DNA from: JACKBJ01 sp964549495
GTDB lineage: Bacteria; Chloroflexota; Anaerolineae; Epilineales; Epilineaceae
Direction: 5' to 3'
Assembly (NCBI GenBank): GCA_964549495.1
Contig: CAZJWJ010000018.1
Location: forward strand, 1-64,000
DNA: 64,000 nt
The stretch's first letter is position 1. Each line of letters opens with the position of its first letter. Below, in pieces: positions 17,176-24,425 of this stretch. Made by a program: the position numbers and the translations under genes. The notes under the pieces are model-generated. The model did not search any database. It saw only the letters and a list, made by a program, of their open reading frames with translations, and was not told where the DNA came from.

Positions 17176-17913
17176 ATGAAGATCCCCAACCTGCGCGACA
17201 AGCTCGCGCGCTTCCTGCCGCTGGCCGCGCTGGCCTTGGCCCTCGGTATGGCCCTGGGCGCCCAGAGCACCCAGGCCGCGCCGGCCGAGCAGACCGAGCC
17301 GCGGCCGGTCGAGCCCGCACGCTGCGAGGTGGCTTGCAAGGAGCGCGTGAGCACCTTCCTCGAGCGCTGCAAGAACAGCGGCGCCGCCGACTGCGAGGCC
17401 CAGGCCCGCGAGATGCACGCCCGCTGCATGCAGTCCTGCGCGCCCAGCACCGAGCCGACCGACTGCCTGGGCAACTGCTCCAAGCGCGTGCGCGCCTGGT
17501 ATCAGACCTGCTTGGACAACGGTGGCGAGGACTGTTCGGAGCAGGCTCGCAAGTTGATGGCCCGCTGCACAGCTTCCTGCGAGCCGGACCGACCCGAACC
17601 GTCGGACTGCAAGACCAAGTGCTCCGAGCGCATCCGCGCCTGGTATCAGACCTGCGTGGACAACGGCGGCGAGAACTGCTCCGCCGAGGCCCGCCAGCTC
17701 TTGGCCCGCTGCACCGCCTCCTGCGAGCCCAGCCGCGAGCCGGTCAGCTGCGAGCGCAGCTGCCGCCAGCGCGCCCAGCGCTACCTGGCCAGCTGCCAGG
17801 GACCGGACTGCGCCGCCCGTGCGCGGACCATGTTCCAGCGCTGCGTGGCCGCCTGCGATACCGGTTCCGTGGCGCCCGAGCCGCGCCGCCCCGGCATCGG
17901 CACCCGTCCCTGA
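17176..17913 (+). CDS. Secreted cysteine-rich protein with four six-Cys repeats
   Basis: Not recognised as a known family. A signal peptide (about 1-34, ending TQA) precedes four repeats of about 40 residues. Repeats 1-3 share the mirror-symmetric pattern CX3C-X10-C-X7-C-X10-CX3C; repeat 4 has X4 in the middle. That makes 24 cysteines in about 170 residues. The X10 segments look helical, so each unit is probably a disulphide-stapled helical hairpin; this is inference. AAGGAG (17161-17166) is 3 nt from the ATG at 17170 and 9 nt from the ATG at 17176, so the second is preferred. An ECF sigma factor gene follows 48 nt downstream. Its job may be envelope binding or redox buffering. Confidence 0.8.
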   Translation: MKIPNLRDKLARFLPLAALALALGMALGAQSTQAAPAEQTEPRPVEPARCEVACKERVSTFLERCKNSGAADCEAQAREMHARCMQSCAPSTEPTDCLGNCSKRVRAWYQTCLDNGGEDCSEQARKLMARCTASCEPDRPEPSDCKTKCSERIRAWYQTCVDNGGENCSAEARQLLARCTASCEPSREPVSCERSCRQRAQRYLASCQGPDCAARARTMFQRCVAACDTGSVAPEPRRPGIGTRP

Positions 17914-17929
17914 TTCCGGATCGATCGCG

Positions 17930-17962
17930 TCCCGCCGGTCGCCGAAGCGCGCGCCGGCGGGA
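17930..17962 (+). promoter_or_regulatory. Hairpin overlapping the first candidate start of the sigma-factor gene
   Basis: TCCCGCCGG (17930-17938) pairs perfectly with CCGGCGGGA (17954-17962) around a 15-nt loop. The right arm covers the possible ribosome-binding GGCGGG and the first base of the ATG at 17962. It could end the upstream transcript or limit translation of the sigma factor. Confidence 0.45.
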
Positions 17963-18606
17963 TGCCGATCCGCTCCGGGATCCGCCCGAAGATCGAGCGG
18001 CCAGGGATGCAGCGTGGTCTGGGATCGGCGATCGCCGAAGGCGCGGCGGCCGGTGAGTCCGCGCGGGCCGAGGTCGGCCTGGTCGAGCGCGCGGCCCGCG
18101 GCGACGCGGCCGCCTTCGGCGAGCTCTACGCCTCTCACCTCGATGCCATCTACCGGCACATCGCCTTTCGCGTGCGGGATGCCGAGACCGCGGCCGACCT
18201 GACGCAGGAGGTCTTCTTGAAGGCCTATCGCAGCCTGGACGCCTTGCAGAATCCCGAGCGCTTCCGGGCCTGGCTCTTCCGCATCGCCCATCACAGCGTG
18301 CTCAACCACCTGCGCCGCAAGTCCGAGGTACGGGCCGAGGACGAAATGCTCGAGCAGCGGCCGGCCGGCGGGCCCGCGCCCGAAGATCTGGCCGGCAGCC
18401 GGCTCGAGATGGATCGGGTGCTGCGCGCCGCCTCCGGCCTGACCGAACTGCAGCAGCAGGTCCTGGCGCTGCGCTTCATCTCGGGCCTGTCGGTGGCCGA
18501 GACGGCCAGCATCATGGACCGCAAGCCCAACGCCATCCACAACCTTCAGCACAACGCCCTGGCCGCCCTGCGCCGCAGGCTGGACCAGCAGGAGCCCACG
18601 CGATGA
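17962..18606 (+). CDS. ECF-family RNA polymerase sigma factor
   Basis: The 214-residue product has region 2 at about 55-115, with the LTQEVFLKAYRSL core helix and FRAWLFRIAHH, and region 4 at about 150-205, with LTELQQQVLALRF and a helix-turn-helix around LSVAETASIM. There is no region 3, as expected for an extracytoplasmic-function sigma factor. The start is uncertain: the ATG at 17962 lies in a hairpin and the ATG at 18007 is an alternative that keeps all conserved regions. Its stop overlaps the ATG of the next gene (18603-18606), a membrane protein that is the likely regulator. Confidence 0.9.
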   Translation: MPIRSGIRPKIERPGMQRGLGSAIAEGAAAGESARAEVGLVERAARGDAAAFGELYASHLDAIYRHIAFRVRDAETAADLTQEVFLKAYRSLDALQNPERFRAWLFRIAHHSVLNHLRRKSEVRAEDEMLEQRPAGGPAPEDLAGSRLEMDRVLRAASGLTELQQQVLALRFISGLSVAETASIMDRKPNAIHNLQHNALAALRRRLDQQEPTR

Positions 18607-20120
18607 GCGCTCGAGCCGAAGAACCCCTGGCCGATGCCCTCCGGCGCAGCCTGGAGTCCCTGGAGGCCGGCGATTCGCTGGACGCGGTCCTGGCCCGCCA
18701 TCCCGATCAGGCCGAGGCCCTGCGCCCCTTGCTAGAGTCGGCCCTGGCCCTGCGCCAGCTGCCCATCGATCCGGCCCCGGCCGACCTGGCCGGCCGCATC
18801 GGCACGGCCCTGGTCTCCGAGGCCCGCCAGGCATCCGATGCCGGCCGCCGCGCCGCCCGCGCCCGCCGGCCGCGCCACCGCCTCGATCCGCGCCGATGGC
18901 TCCCGGCCGGCCCGACCCTCCCGCCGGTCCGCAACCTGGTCTTCCGCCTGGGCGCCATAGCCATCGCGCTGGCCCTGGTCTTCTCCGGCGCCGCACGCGC
19001 CTCGGCCGACAGCCTGCCGGGCAGCGCACTCTACCCCGTCAAGCGCGGCATCGAGCAGGTCCGCCTGGTCTTGGCCACCGAGACGCGCGAGCCGGCCCTT
19101 GCGGCCGACTTCGCCCGCCGGCGCCTGGAAGAGGCCGAGGCCCTGAGCGCCGCCGGCCGCTCGCCGGAGCCGGCCCTGGCCGGCCTCGAGGACCTTTCCG
19201 CCTGGGCTTCGTCCTTGCCGGCCGCCGCCCAGACGGCGGTCGCGGCGCGCGACGAGCTGGACGCCGGAATGGTCGCCGATGTCCCGAACGCAGACACGGT
19301 CAGGTCGAACGAAGCTCCGGATCGCAGATCCAGTCCGGCAGCCAACCCGGCCACCGCTGCCGGATCGCCCCCCATCGTCCGTCGCGCCCCCACTCGAGCG
19401 CTGGTCGTAGCCCCGGTAGCGAGCCCGAGCCCGAGATCGGCCTCGAACCCCTACCCGACCCCGACCGAGGCCCTACTGGCGTCGGCGCCGAGCAGCACGC
19501 CGATGCCGGCCGTCGCCCTGGCCGCCACCGAGCGCCCGACGACCAGCCCGGTCCCGCTGACCGCGACCCCCCCACCACCGCCGCCGGACGACGATGATGA
19601 CGATGACCCGCCACCGCCGAGCGCTACGGCGACCGCAAGCCTCGTGCCGAGCGCGACGCCGACCTTGATCGAGCCGACGGCCACGGCGACCGATCCGGGT
19701 TGGAACGTCGTCGAGGGACAGGTGCTCACGGTCGTCGGTCGTGCGATCCCGTCCGCTAGGGTCACCTTCATAGACGCGGTCAGCGGCGACCGCGTGGCCG
19801 CGGGGAGCACCGATGCGCGCGGCAGTATCCGAATTCGCTTGCTGCGCGGTCGCTACCAAGTGGTCGCCATGGCAGACGGTTTCCAGACCCAGTGGTACCG
19901 TGGCAAGAGCTCACGCGACGAGGCCGATGTGATCGGCTTGACCGGAGACGGCTTGACCGTCGCGGTCAACTTCCGACTTCAGCCCGACGCACCGCTCTCG
20001 AATCGAGCCACGGAGGCTCCGCGACGACCGCGACCCAGCGCGACGCCGGAGACGGAGCCGAGCCCGGAACCCAGCGCCACCCAGCCCAGCATCCGACCGG
20101 TCCGCAGCCCGGAGCCGTAG
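18603..20120 (+). CDS. DUF5667-type single-pass membrane protein, probable sigma-factor partner
   Basis: The 505-residue product has a cytoplasmic N-terminal region (1-110, with an LARHPDQAEALRPLLE segment), one membrane helix (about 114-134), then an LPGSALYPVKRGIEQVRL motif, the hallmark of DUF5667. A long Ser/Thr/Pro and Asp-rich linker leads to a carboxypeptidase-regulatory/Cna-B-like domain (about 365-460), with GQVL...ARVTFIDA and a YQVVAMADGF strand. Coupling to the ECF sigma gene by ATGA overlap suggests that it senses the outside and controls the sigma factor. No classical zinc-binding anti-sigma motif is visible, so the anti-sigma role is inference from position. Confidence 0.75.
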   Translation: MSARAEEPLADALRRSLESLEAGDSLDAVLARHPDQAEALRPLLESALALRQLPIDPAPADLAGRIGTALVSEARQASDAGRRAARARRPRHRLDPRRWLPAGPTLPPVRNLVFRLGAIAIALALVFSGAARASADSLPGSALYPVKRGIEQVRLVLATETREPALAADFARRRLEEAEALSAAGRSPEPALAGLEDLSAWASSLPAAAQTAVAARDELDAGMVADVPNADTVRSNEAPDRRSSPAANPATAAGSPPIVRRAPTRALVVAPVASPSPRSASNPYPTPTEALLASAPSSTPMPAVALAATERPTTSPVPLTATPPPPPPDDDDDDDPPPPSATATASLVPSATPTLIEPTATATDPGWNVVEGQVLTVVGRAIPSARVTFIDAVSGDRVAAGSTDARGSIRIRLLRGRYQVVAMADGFQTQWYRGKSSRDEADVIGLTGDGLTVAVNFRLQPDAPLSNRATEAPRRPRPSATPETEPSPEPSATQPSIRPVRSPEP

Positions 20121-20247
20121 TTCGTCGGCCTCCCTTGGCGCCTATCCACCTACATCGACGACGGACGTCGCCGCCCGTGAGGTGACGCGGTCGAGCCCTG
20201 TCTTGGTCCCTCGTGCGCCCCTCGGTGCGTCCGGGAGCGGGATGGGA

Positions 20248-21153
20248 TCAGTCCTGCTGCACCCGCTGCGATGCACTGCGCAACAGCTCGCGCAATTCCT
20301 CGGCCTCGGCCGGCTCGAGCTGCATCGGCCCGAAGTAGAAGCGGTCCGTGTCGGCCTCGGCGGCCTCGCGCGTCTCGCGACCGGTCTCGGTCACCCTGTA
20401 GCCACCGTCGCCGTCGGACTCGAGCCAGCCGCGTCCGACCAGGCCGTCGAGGGCCGTCTGGTAATCTCGGGCCTCGTAGCCGCGGAAGGCGCCGAACTTC
20501 TCGGCGGCTTCTTCGGGCGTGCGGATGGCCTCGCCCCAGGTTTTCTCGCCCCAGACGTGGCTGAAGGCCTCCCAGGCGTGGCCCTCGTCCACGTGCTGCC
20601 GCCAGGCGGCGACGTGGGCGTCGTCGCGCCAGCTGTTGAGGTCGATCAGGTAGCGGCGCAGGCGCTCGGGGGCGCTGGCGGCCGGCCCGGGGTCGAAGCT
20701 GCGGCTGCCCTGGATGCAGGGCGCCTCGATGCCCGGTGCGGCGCAGATGCTGGTCACCTGCCGGCCGAGCAGCTCGGCCAGGCGCGCGGCCTCGGGCAGG
20801 TCGCCGTCCAACTCGCGCAGGCTGGCGGTGGCGGTCTCGGCGATGGCCGCGACGGCGGCTCGGCCGTCCTCGGTCAGCGCATAGCCTCCCTCGACCTCGC
20901 GCAGCGCACCGCGCTCGGCGGCGGTTTGGAGGCGCTGGCGGGCGGCGGATTCGGACATGTAGGGCGTGCGCTCCAGCATGCGCTCGGCCGTCAGGGGCTC
21001 GGGCTCGGCGGCCTTGGCCATCTGGGCCGCGTTCAGATCGCCCCATTCGAAGGGCGAGGCCTCGACCTGCTCTTGGAGGGTCGGGACGTAGCGGCCGGCC
21101 AGGCCCTGCATCAGCGCGTCGGTCTCGGGGAGGAACCAATCGATCGGCTTCAC
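20248..21153 (-). CDS. Protein with two winged-helix-like domains (SCO6745-like)
   Basis: The 301-residue protein has two DNA-binding-like wings: YALTEDGRAAV (about 91-101) and YRVTETGRETREAAE (about 252-266), the second followed by an Asp/Tyr-rich helix of the type seen in the actinobacterial SCO6745 helix-turn-helix family. A middle region contains several Trp/His residues. The function is unknown; a regulator or a nucleic-acid-free structural use of the fold are both possible. It lies 118 nt downstream of the host-attachment-family gene on the same strand and may be part of that transcript. Confidence 0.65.
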   Translation of the reverse strand: MKPIDWFLPETDALMQGLAGRYVPTLQEQVEASPFEWGDLNAAQMAKAAEPEPLTAERMLERTPYMSESAARQRLQTAAERGALREVEGGYALTEDGRAAVAAIAETATASLRELDGDLPEAARLAELLGRQVTSICAAPGIEAPCIQGSRSFDPGPAASAPERLRRYLIDLNSWRDDAHVAAWRQHVDEGHAWEAFSHVWGEKTWGEAIRTPEEAAEKFGAFRGYEARDYQTALDGLVGRGWLESDGDGGYRVTETGRETREAAEADTDRFYFGPMQLEPAEAEELRELLRSASQRVQQD

Positions 21154-21246
21154 CTGTCTTCGCTCCTGTCGTTCATCACGGGTCTTCTCGGCAGCCGGTC
21201 GGGCGGCTGCCAGGGTGAGGATACGGCCGGAGCGGACCGCGGGTTC

Positions 21247-21272
21247 AGAACCTGTTTCAAGAAGCAGGTTCT
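21247..21272 (-). terminator. Hairpin at the end of the host-attachment-family gene
   Basis: AGAACCTG (21247-21254) pairs with CAGGTTCT (21265-21272) around a 10-nt loop and touches the stop codon. No U tract follows on the minus strand, so termination is possible but not shown. Confidence 0.35.
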
Positions 21273-21769
21273 CAGCCGGTGGCCTCCGGCTTCCAGGGCA
21301 GCACCTCGGACTTGGTGAGCAGGTCGTGGATCTCGTCGGGGCGCATGCGCGAGAGGTCCTTGGCCAACTCGCGCAGCGAGAAGCCCTGCTTGCCGAGCTG
21401 GTCGGTGTATTGGCGCAGGAGGCCCAGCATGCGCGGATCGGCCACTAGGATGACGCGGTCGGTGCCCTGCTGGCGGCAGAAGTTCAGCGCGCGCTGGACG
21501 ATCTCGCCGGCGAACTGCTTGTCCTGCTCGTCTCGTCGCGCGTCGCGATGGTCGCCGAGCGCATGGCCCGGCGCGCCGCCGGCGCCGCGGAAGCTGCCCG
21601 GGCGGGACTCGGTCAGCTGCTCGTCGTCGCTCAGGCGGCCCTCCGGGTGGACCAAGGTGGCGCGCTCGTCGAGCCGGTAGCCGGCCCGGTTCGGCGGAGT
21701 GTTGACGAAATGCTCGATGAAGAAGCGGGCGCGGGCGGCATCGGCGACGACGACGGCGTTGTTGCTCAT
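21272..21769 (-). CDS. Host attachment protein family (baeRF-like)
   Basis: The 165-residue product matches the family once named for attachment to host cells, now viewed as related to archaeo-eukaryotic release-factor domains. Visible marks are an N-terminal VVVADAARARFF strand, an Arg/Asp/Gly-rich middle (about 55-85), a DRVILVADPRMLGLLR strand and turn (about 104-119), and a C-terminal DLSRMRPDEI helix. No role in attachment is implied here; a ribosome-linked role has been proposed for the fold. AAGGAGA precedes the ATG. It lies 70 nt downstream of dprE2 on the same strand. Confidence 0.8.
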   Translation of the reverse strand: MSNNAVVVADAARARFFIEHFVNTPPNRAGYRLDERATLVHPEGRLSDDEQLTESRPGSFRGAGGAPGHALGDHRDARRDEQDKQFAGEIVQRALNFCRQQGTDRVILVADPRMLGLLRQYTDQLGKQGFSLRELAKDLSRMRPDEIHDLLTKSEVLPWKPEATG

Positions 21770-21839
21770 CGGGATCTCCTTGCGTGTGAGGTCGGCGTGG
21801 GTCGGTAGGTCTCGAGCGAATGGGGCTGGCGAGCCTGGA

Positions 21840-22583
21840 TCAGGAGGCCAGGTTCAGGCGTTTCATCACCGCTTCCGGCAGCAGGCGGATCAGGGTCATG
21901 ATCAGGCGCCACCAAACCGGCACGTAGACCACGTCCCGCGAGCCGATGGCGGCGCGGTAGACGGCCTGGCCGGCCCGGTCGGCCTCGGTGTAGAGCGGGC
22001 CCTTGCGGCGATCGGCCGTCATCGGCGTGTCGACCGGGCCGGGCTTGATGGTGATGACCCGGACGCCCCGGCCGTGCAGCCGGGCGCGCAGGCCCTGCAG
22101 GAAGGCGTCGACGGCGGCCTTGCTGGCGCCGTAGACGTAGTTGTCGCGCCGACCCCGATCCCCGGCCACCGAGCTGATGACCACCAGGCGCCCCTGCTGC
22201 TGCAGGGCCAGGACCTCGGCCGCGCGGGTCAGAAAGGCGATCGTCGCGGTGGCGTTGGTCTGCCAGGCGGCCATGGCCGCCTCGACCGACTGCTCGCATT
22301 CGGCTTGATCGGGCAGCACGCCCCAGGCCACCAGGATCAGGTCGATGCCGCCCAGCGCGACCTCCGTTTCGGCCAACAGATGGGCATGCCGATCGAGGTC
22401 GTCGAAGTCGATTGCGAAGGTCTCGACCTTGGCCGCGCCGAGCACCCGCAGGTCCTCGGCATTGGCGGCCAGGCGCGACGGGTCGCGGGCGGCCAGCATC
22501 AGCTCGGCGCCCTCGGCGGCAAAGCGGCGCGCGGCTGCCTGGGCGATGGCCGAGGTGGCGCCGGCGACGAGCACGCGTCTCAT
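21840..22583 (-). CDS. dprE2: Short-chain dehydrogenase, DprE2-like keto-pentose reductase
   Basis: The 247-residue product is a short-chain dehydrogenase. The N-terminus has the nucleotide-binding GATSAIAQ loop (about 7-14), the catalytic YGASK is near 146-150, and a PGPVDTPMT segment follows. DprE2 reduces the 2-keto polyprenyl-phosphoryl pentose made by DprE1, completing ribose-to-arabinose epimerisation. That assignment rests on its ATGA-overlap coupling to dprE1 (22580-22583) and on typical length. The hydrophobic C-terminal helix (about 222-242) could tether it to the membrane near its lipid-linked substrate. Confidence 0.88.
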   Translation of the reverse strand: MRRVLVAGATSAIAQAAARRFAAEGAELMLAARDPSRLAANAEDLRVLGAAKVETFAIDFDDLDRHAHLLAETEVALGGIDLILVAWGVLPDQAECEQSVEAAMAAWQTNATATIAFLTRAAEVLALQQQGRLVVISSVAGDRGRRDNYVYGASKAAVDAFLQGLRARLHGRGVRVITIKPGPVDTPMTADRRKGPLYTEADRAGQAVYRAAIGSRDVVYVPVWWRLIMTLIRLLPEAVMKRLNLAS

Positions 22584-23962
22584 GGGCGGGACTCCAGGGC
22601 GGGATCGGTCTGTGTTGTAGGAGACGCGTCCAGGGCAAGCGGTTCCGGCAGCTGGACGTCGGCCGTCAGCCGCCGCCAGAGGCTGGAGGAGAAGGCCGGG
22701 TCGACCCAGCCTGCGAAGTCGCGCCAGCGCGGGAAGCCGGCGCGGAAGGTCTCCGGCGCCATGCGGGCGTCCTTGGCCGGGTAGATGGCCCCGCCGGCCG
22801 AGACGACCATGCGATCGACATCCTCGAGGGCGCGCAGAACGCGCTCCCCATCGTTGGGCAGGTCCACCGCCAGGGTCAGGCCGGAGCGCGGGAAGGACAG
22901 CAGGCCGGGCGATTCCAGATCGCCGAAGACCTTGCCGACCACGAACCAGGCGCGTCGCGTGGCGGCCAGGCGCTGGAGGATGGCGCTGGCGGCGCGGGCG
23001 CCGTCCTCGTGGGGCACGACGCATTGCCACTGCAGCAGGCCGCGCTTACCGTAGGCCCGGTTCCAGCTGCCCAGCGCGTCCAGCGGGTAGAAGAAGGAAC
23101 CGTAGCCGGCCAGATGCCGGGCCTGCTTGCGCCCCTGCATGTGGTAGGCGGCCTGGTTGAAGGCCAGCATCGTCAGCGGGTTCATGGCCCAGCCAGGCAG
23201 GTCGACCGGCAGGCTCAGGGGCGAGGGCTTCAGTCCCGACCAGCGGCCGTCGCCGCGGGCGTGGTTTCCGCGCAAGAGCACGCTGCGGCCCAGCCGGCGG
23301 CCCGGCGTGTGGCCGTCGATCCAACCGGCGGTGTACTCGTCGCGCGCGTCGCTCTCCAGCGAGCGGTCGACGAACTCGGACAGGTCGCGGCAGGGGACGG
23401 CCTCCAGCTCGATCTGCGGGCCGGGGATGGGCTTGAGATCGATCTCGGACCAGAGGATCAAGCCGGTCAGGCCCAGGCCGCCGACGGTTGCGGCAAAGAG
23501 CGCCGGATTCTCGTCGGGGCCGCAGCGGTAGCGCCGGCCGTCGGAGCGCAGGAGCTCCAGCCGGCGGACGTGCCGGCCGAAGGTGCCGGCCCGGTGGTGG
23601 TTCTTGCCGTGCACGTCGTTGGCGATGGCGCCGCCGACGGTGACGTACTTGGTGCCCGGCGTGACCGGCAGGAACCAGCCCTGGGGTACCACCAGGTTGA
23701 GGATGCGCTCCAGGTCGACGCCGGCCTCGCAGCGCAGCCGGCCGGTGGCGGCGTCGAAGTCGATGAAGCGCGAGAGGGGGCGGGCATCGATCAGGCTGCC
23801 GCCCTCGTTGAGGCAAGCGTCGCCGTAGCTGCGACCGAGGCCGTAGGGCAGGTAGGGTGCGCCGGAGGCATCCAGCCGGGGCGGCTCGTCACGCCAGACG
23901 GCCGGCACGACCCTCCGGTGCGGGGCGCGCGGGTAGCGGCCCCAGGATTCGTAACGCCTCAT
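22580..23962 (-). CDS. dprE1: DprE1-like FAD-dependent polyprenylphosphoryl-ribose oxidase
   Basis: The 460-residue flavoprotein has the FAD-PP loop LPYGLGRSYGDACLN (38-52) and TPGTKYVTVGGAIANDVHGK (101-120), which closely follows DprE1. The catalytic lysine region IYPAKDAR is present (Lys397). The residue matching the well-known inhibitor-binding Cys387 of the mycobacterial enzyme is Ala365 (in LAVDLP). The enzyme oxidises the ribose 2-hydroxyl of a polyprenyl phosphate sugar, and coupled DprE2 reduces it to arabinose. The final acceptor, a cell-envelope arabinoside, cannot be read from the window. A TATAAT on the minus strand lies 9 nt before the ATG, so the mRNA may be nearly leaderless. 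Confidence 0.9.
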   Translation of the reverse strand: MRRYESWGRYPRAPHRRVVPAVWRDEPPRLDASGAPYLPYGLGRSYGDACLNEGGSLIDARPLSRFIDFDAATGRLRCEAGVDLERILNLVVPQGWFLPVTPGTKYVTVGGAIANDVHGKNHHRAGTFGRHVRRLELLRSDGRRYRCGPDENPALFAATVGGLGLTGLILWSEIDLKPIPGPQIELEAVPCRDLSEFVDRSLESDARDEYTAGWIDGHTPGRRLGRSVLLRGNHARGDGRWSGLKPSPLSLPVDLPGWAMNPLTMLAFNQAAYHMQGRKQARHLAGYGSFFYPLDALGSWNRAYGKRGLLQWQCVVPHEDGARAASAILQRLAATRRAWFVVGKVFGDLESPGLLSFPRSGLTLAVDLPNDGERVLRALEDVDRMVVSAGGAIYPAKDARMAPETFRAGFPRWRDFAGWVDPAFSSSLWRRLTADVQLPEPLALDASPTTQTDPALESRP

Positions 23963-23971
23963 GTCGCTCCG

Positions 23972-23977
23972 ATTATA
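23972..23977 (-). promoter_or_regulatory. Candidate -10 element of the dprE1-dprE2 transcript
   Basis: Read on the minus strand this is TATAAT, 9 nt upstream of the dprE1 ATG, with no recognisable -35. Transcription would begin within a few nt of the start codon. Confidence 0.5.
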
Positions 23978-24025
23978 GCAGGCGCATGGCGCGCGTCCGG
24001 TCGTATCCCGGGGCGCCGTCGTGAT

Positions 24026-24125
24026 NNNNNNNNNNNNNNNNNNNNNNNNNNNNNNNNNNNNNNNNNNNNNNNNNNNNNNNNNNNNNNNNNNNNNNNNNNN
24101 NNNNNNNNNNNNNNNNNNNNNNNNN
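24026..24125. other. Assembly gap (100 undetermined bases)
   Basis: Exactly 100 N, the usual placeholder for a scaffold gap of unknown size. The bases just left of it end in GTGAT, the same as the end of the repeat unit on the right, so the break is probably inside the repeat. Confidence 0.95.
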
Positions 24126-24257
24126 CGCCACCGTGATCGCCACCGTGATCGCCACCGTGATCGCCACCGTGATCGCCACCGTGATCGCCACCATGATCGC
24201 CACCGTGATCGCCACCGGGAACGCCACCGTGATCGCCGCCGTGATCGCCGCCGGGAT
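24126..24257. repeat. 12-bp tandem repeat, 11 copies, abutting the gap
   Basis: The unit CGCCACCGTGAT occurs 11 times without spacers. Copies 6, 8, 10 and 11 carry one to three substitutions, and the degenerate copies cluster at the right edge. The unit is a multiple of three and is open in several frames, but the resulting four-residue repeats have no start, ribosome site or family match. The array lies between the dprE1 and ddl promoters. Confidence 0.95.
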
Positions 24258-24312
24258 CACGGTTTCGTCGACGGCCAGCCGGGAGGGACTGGAGCCGCCA
24301 CCGGCCTGCCGC

Positions 24313-24318
24313 TATAAT
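24313..24318 (+). promoter_or_regulatory. Candidate -10 element (TATAAT) upstream of the ddl pair
   Basis: A perfect TATAAT in the same GC-TATAAT-C context as at 16365, 108 nt before the first ddl start. No good -35 is visible. Confidence 0.45.
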
Positions 24319-24425
24319 CGCGCCTCGACATCGAACGGTCCCGGTTGCGGTCGTGGAGGGCGACGACCGTCCAGCGCGACCGCCGCCCGTCGCGACCGAC
24401 GCGGCGCAGATCCAAGGCCAGCAGC

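Noticed and set aside
24126..24257. CRISPR array
   Set aside because: The repeats are 12 bp and directly adjacent, without spacers, and no cas genes are nearby.
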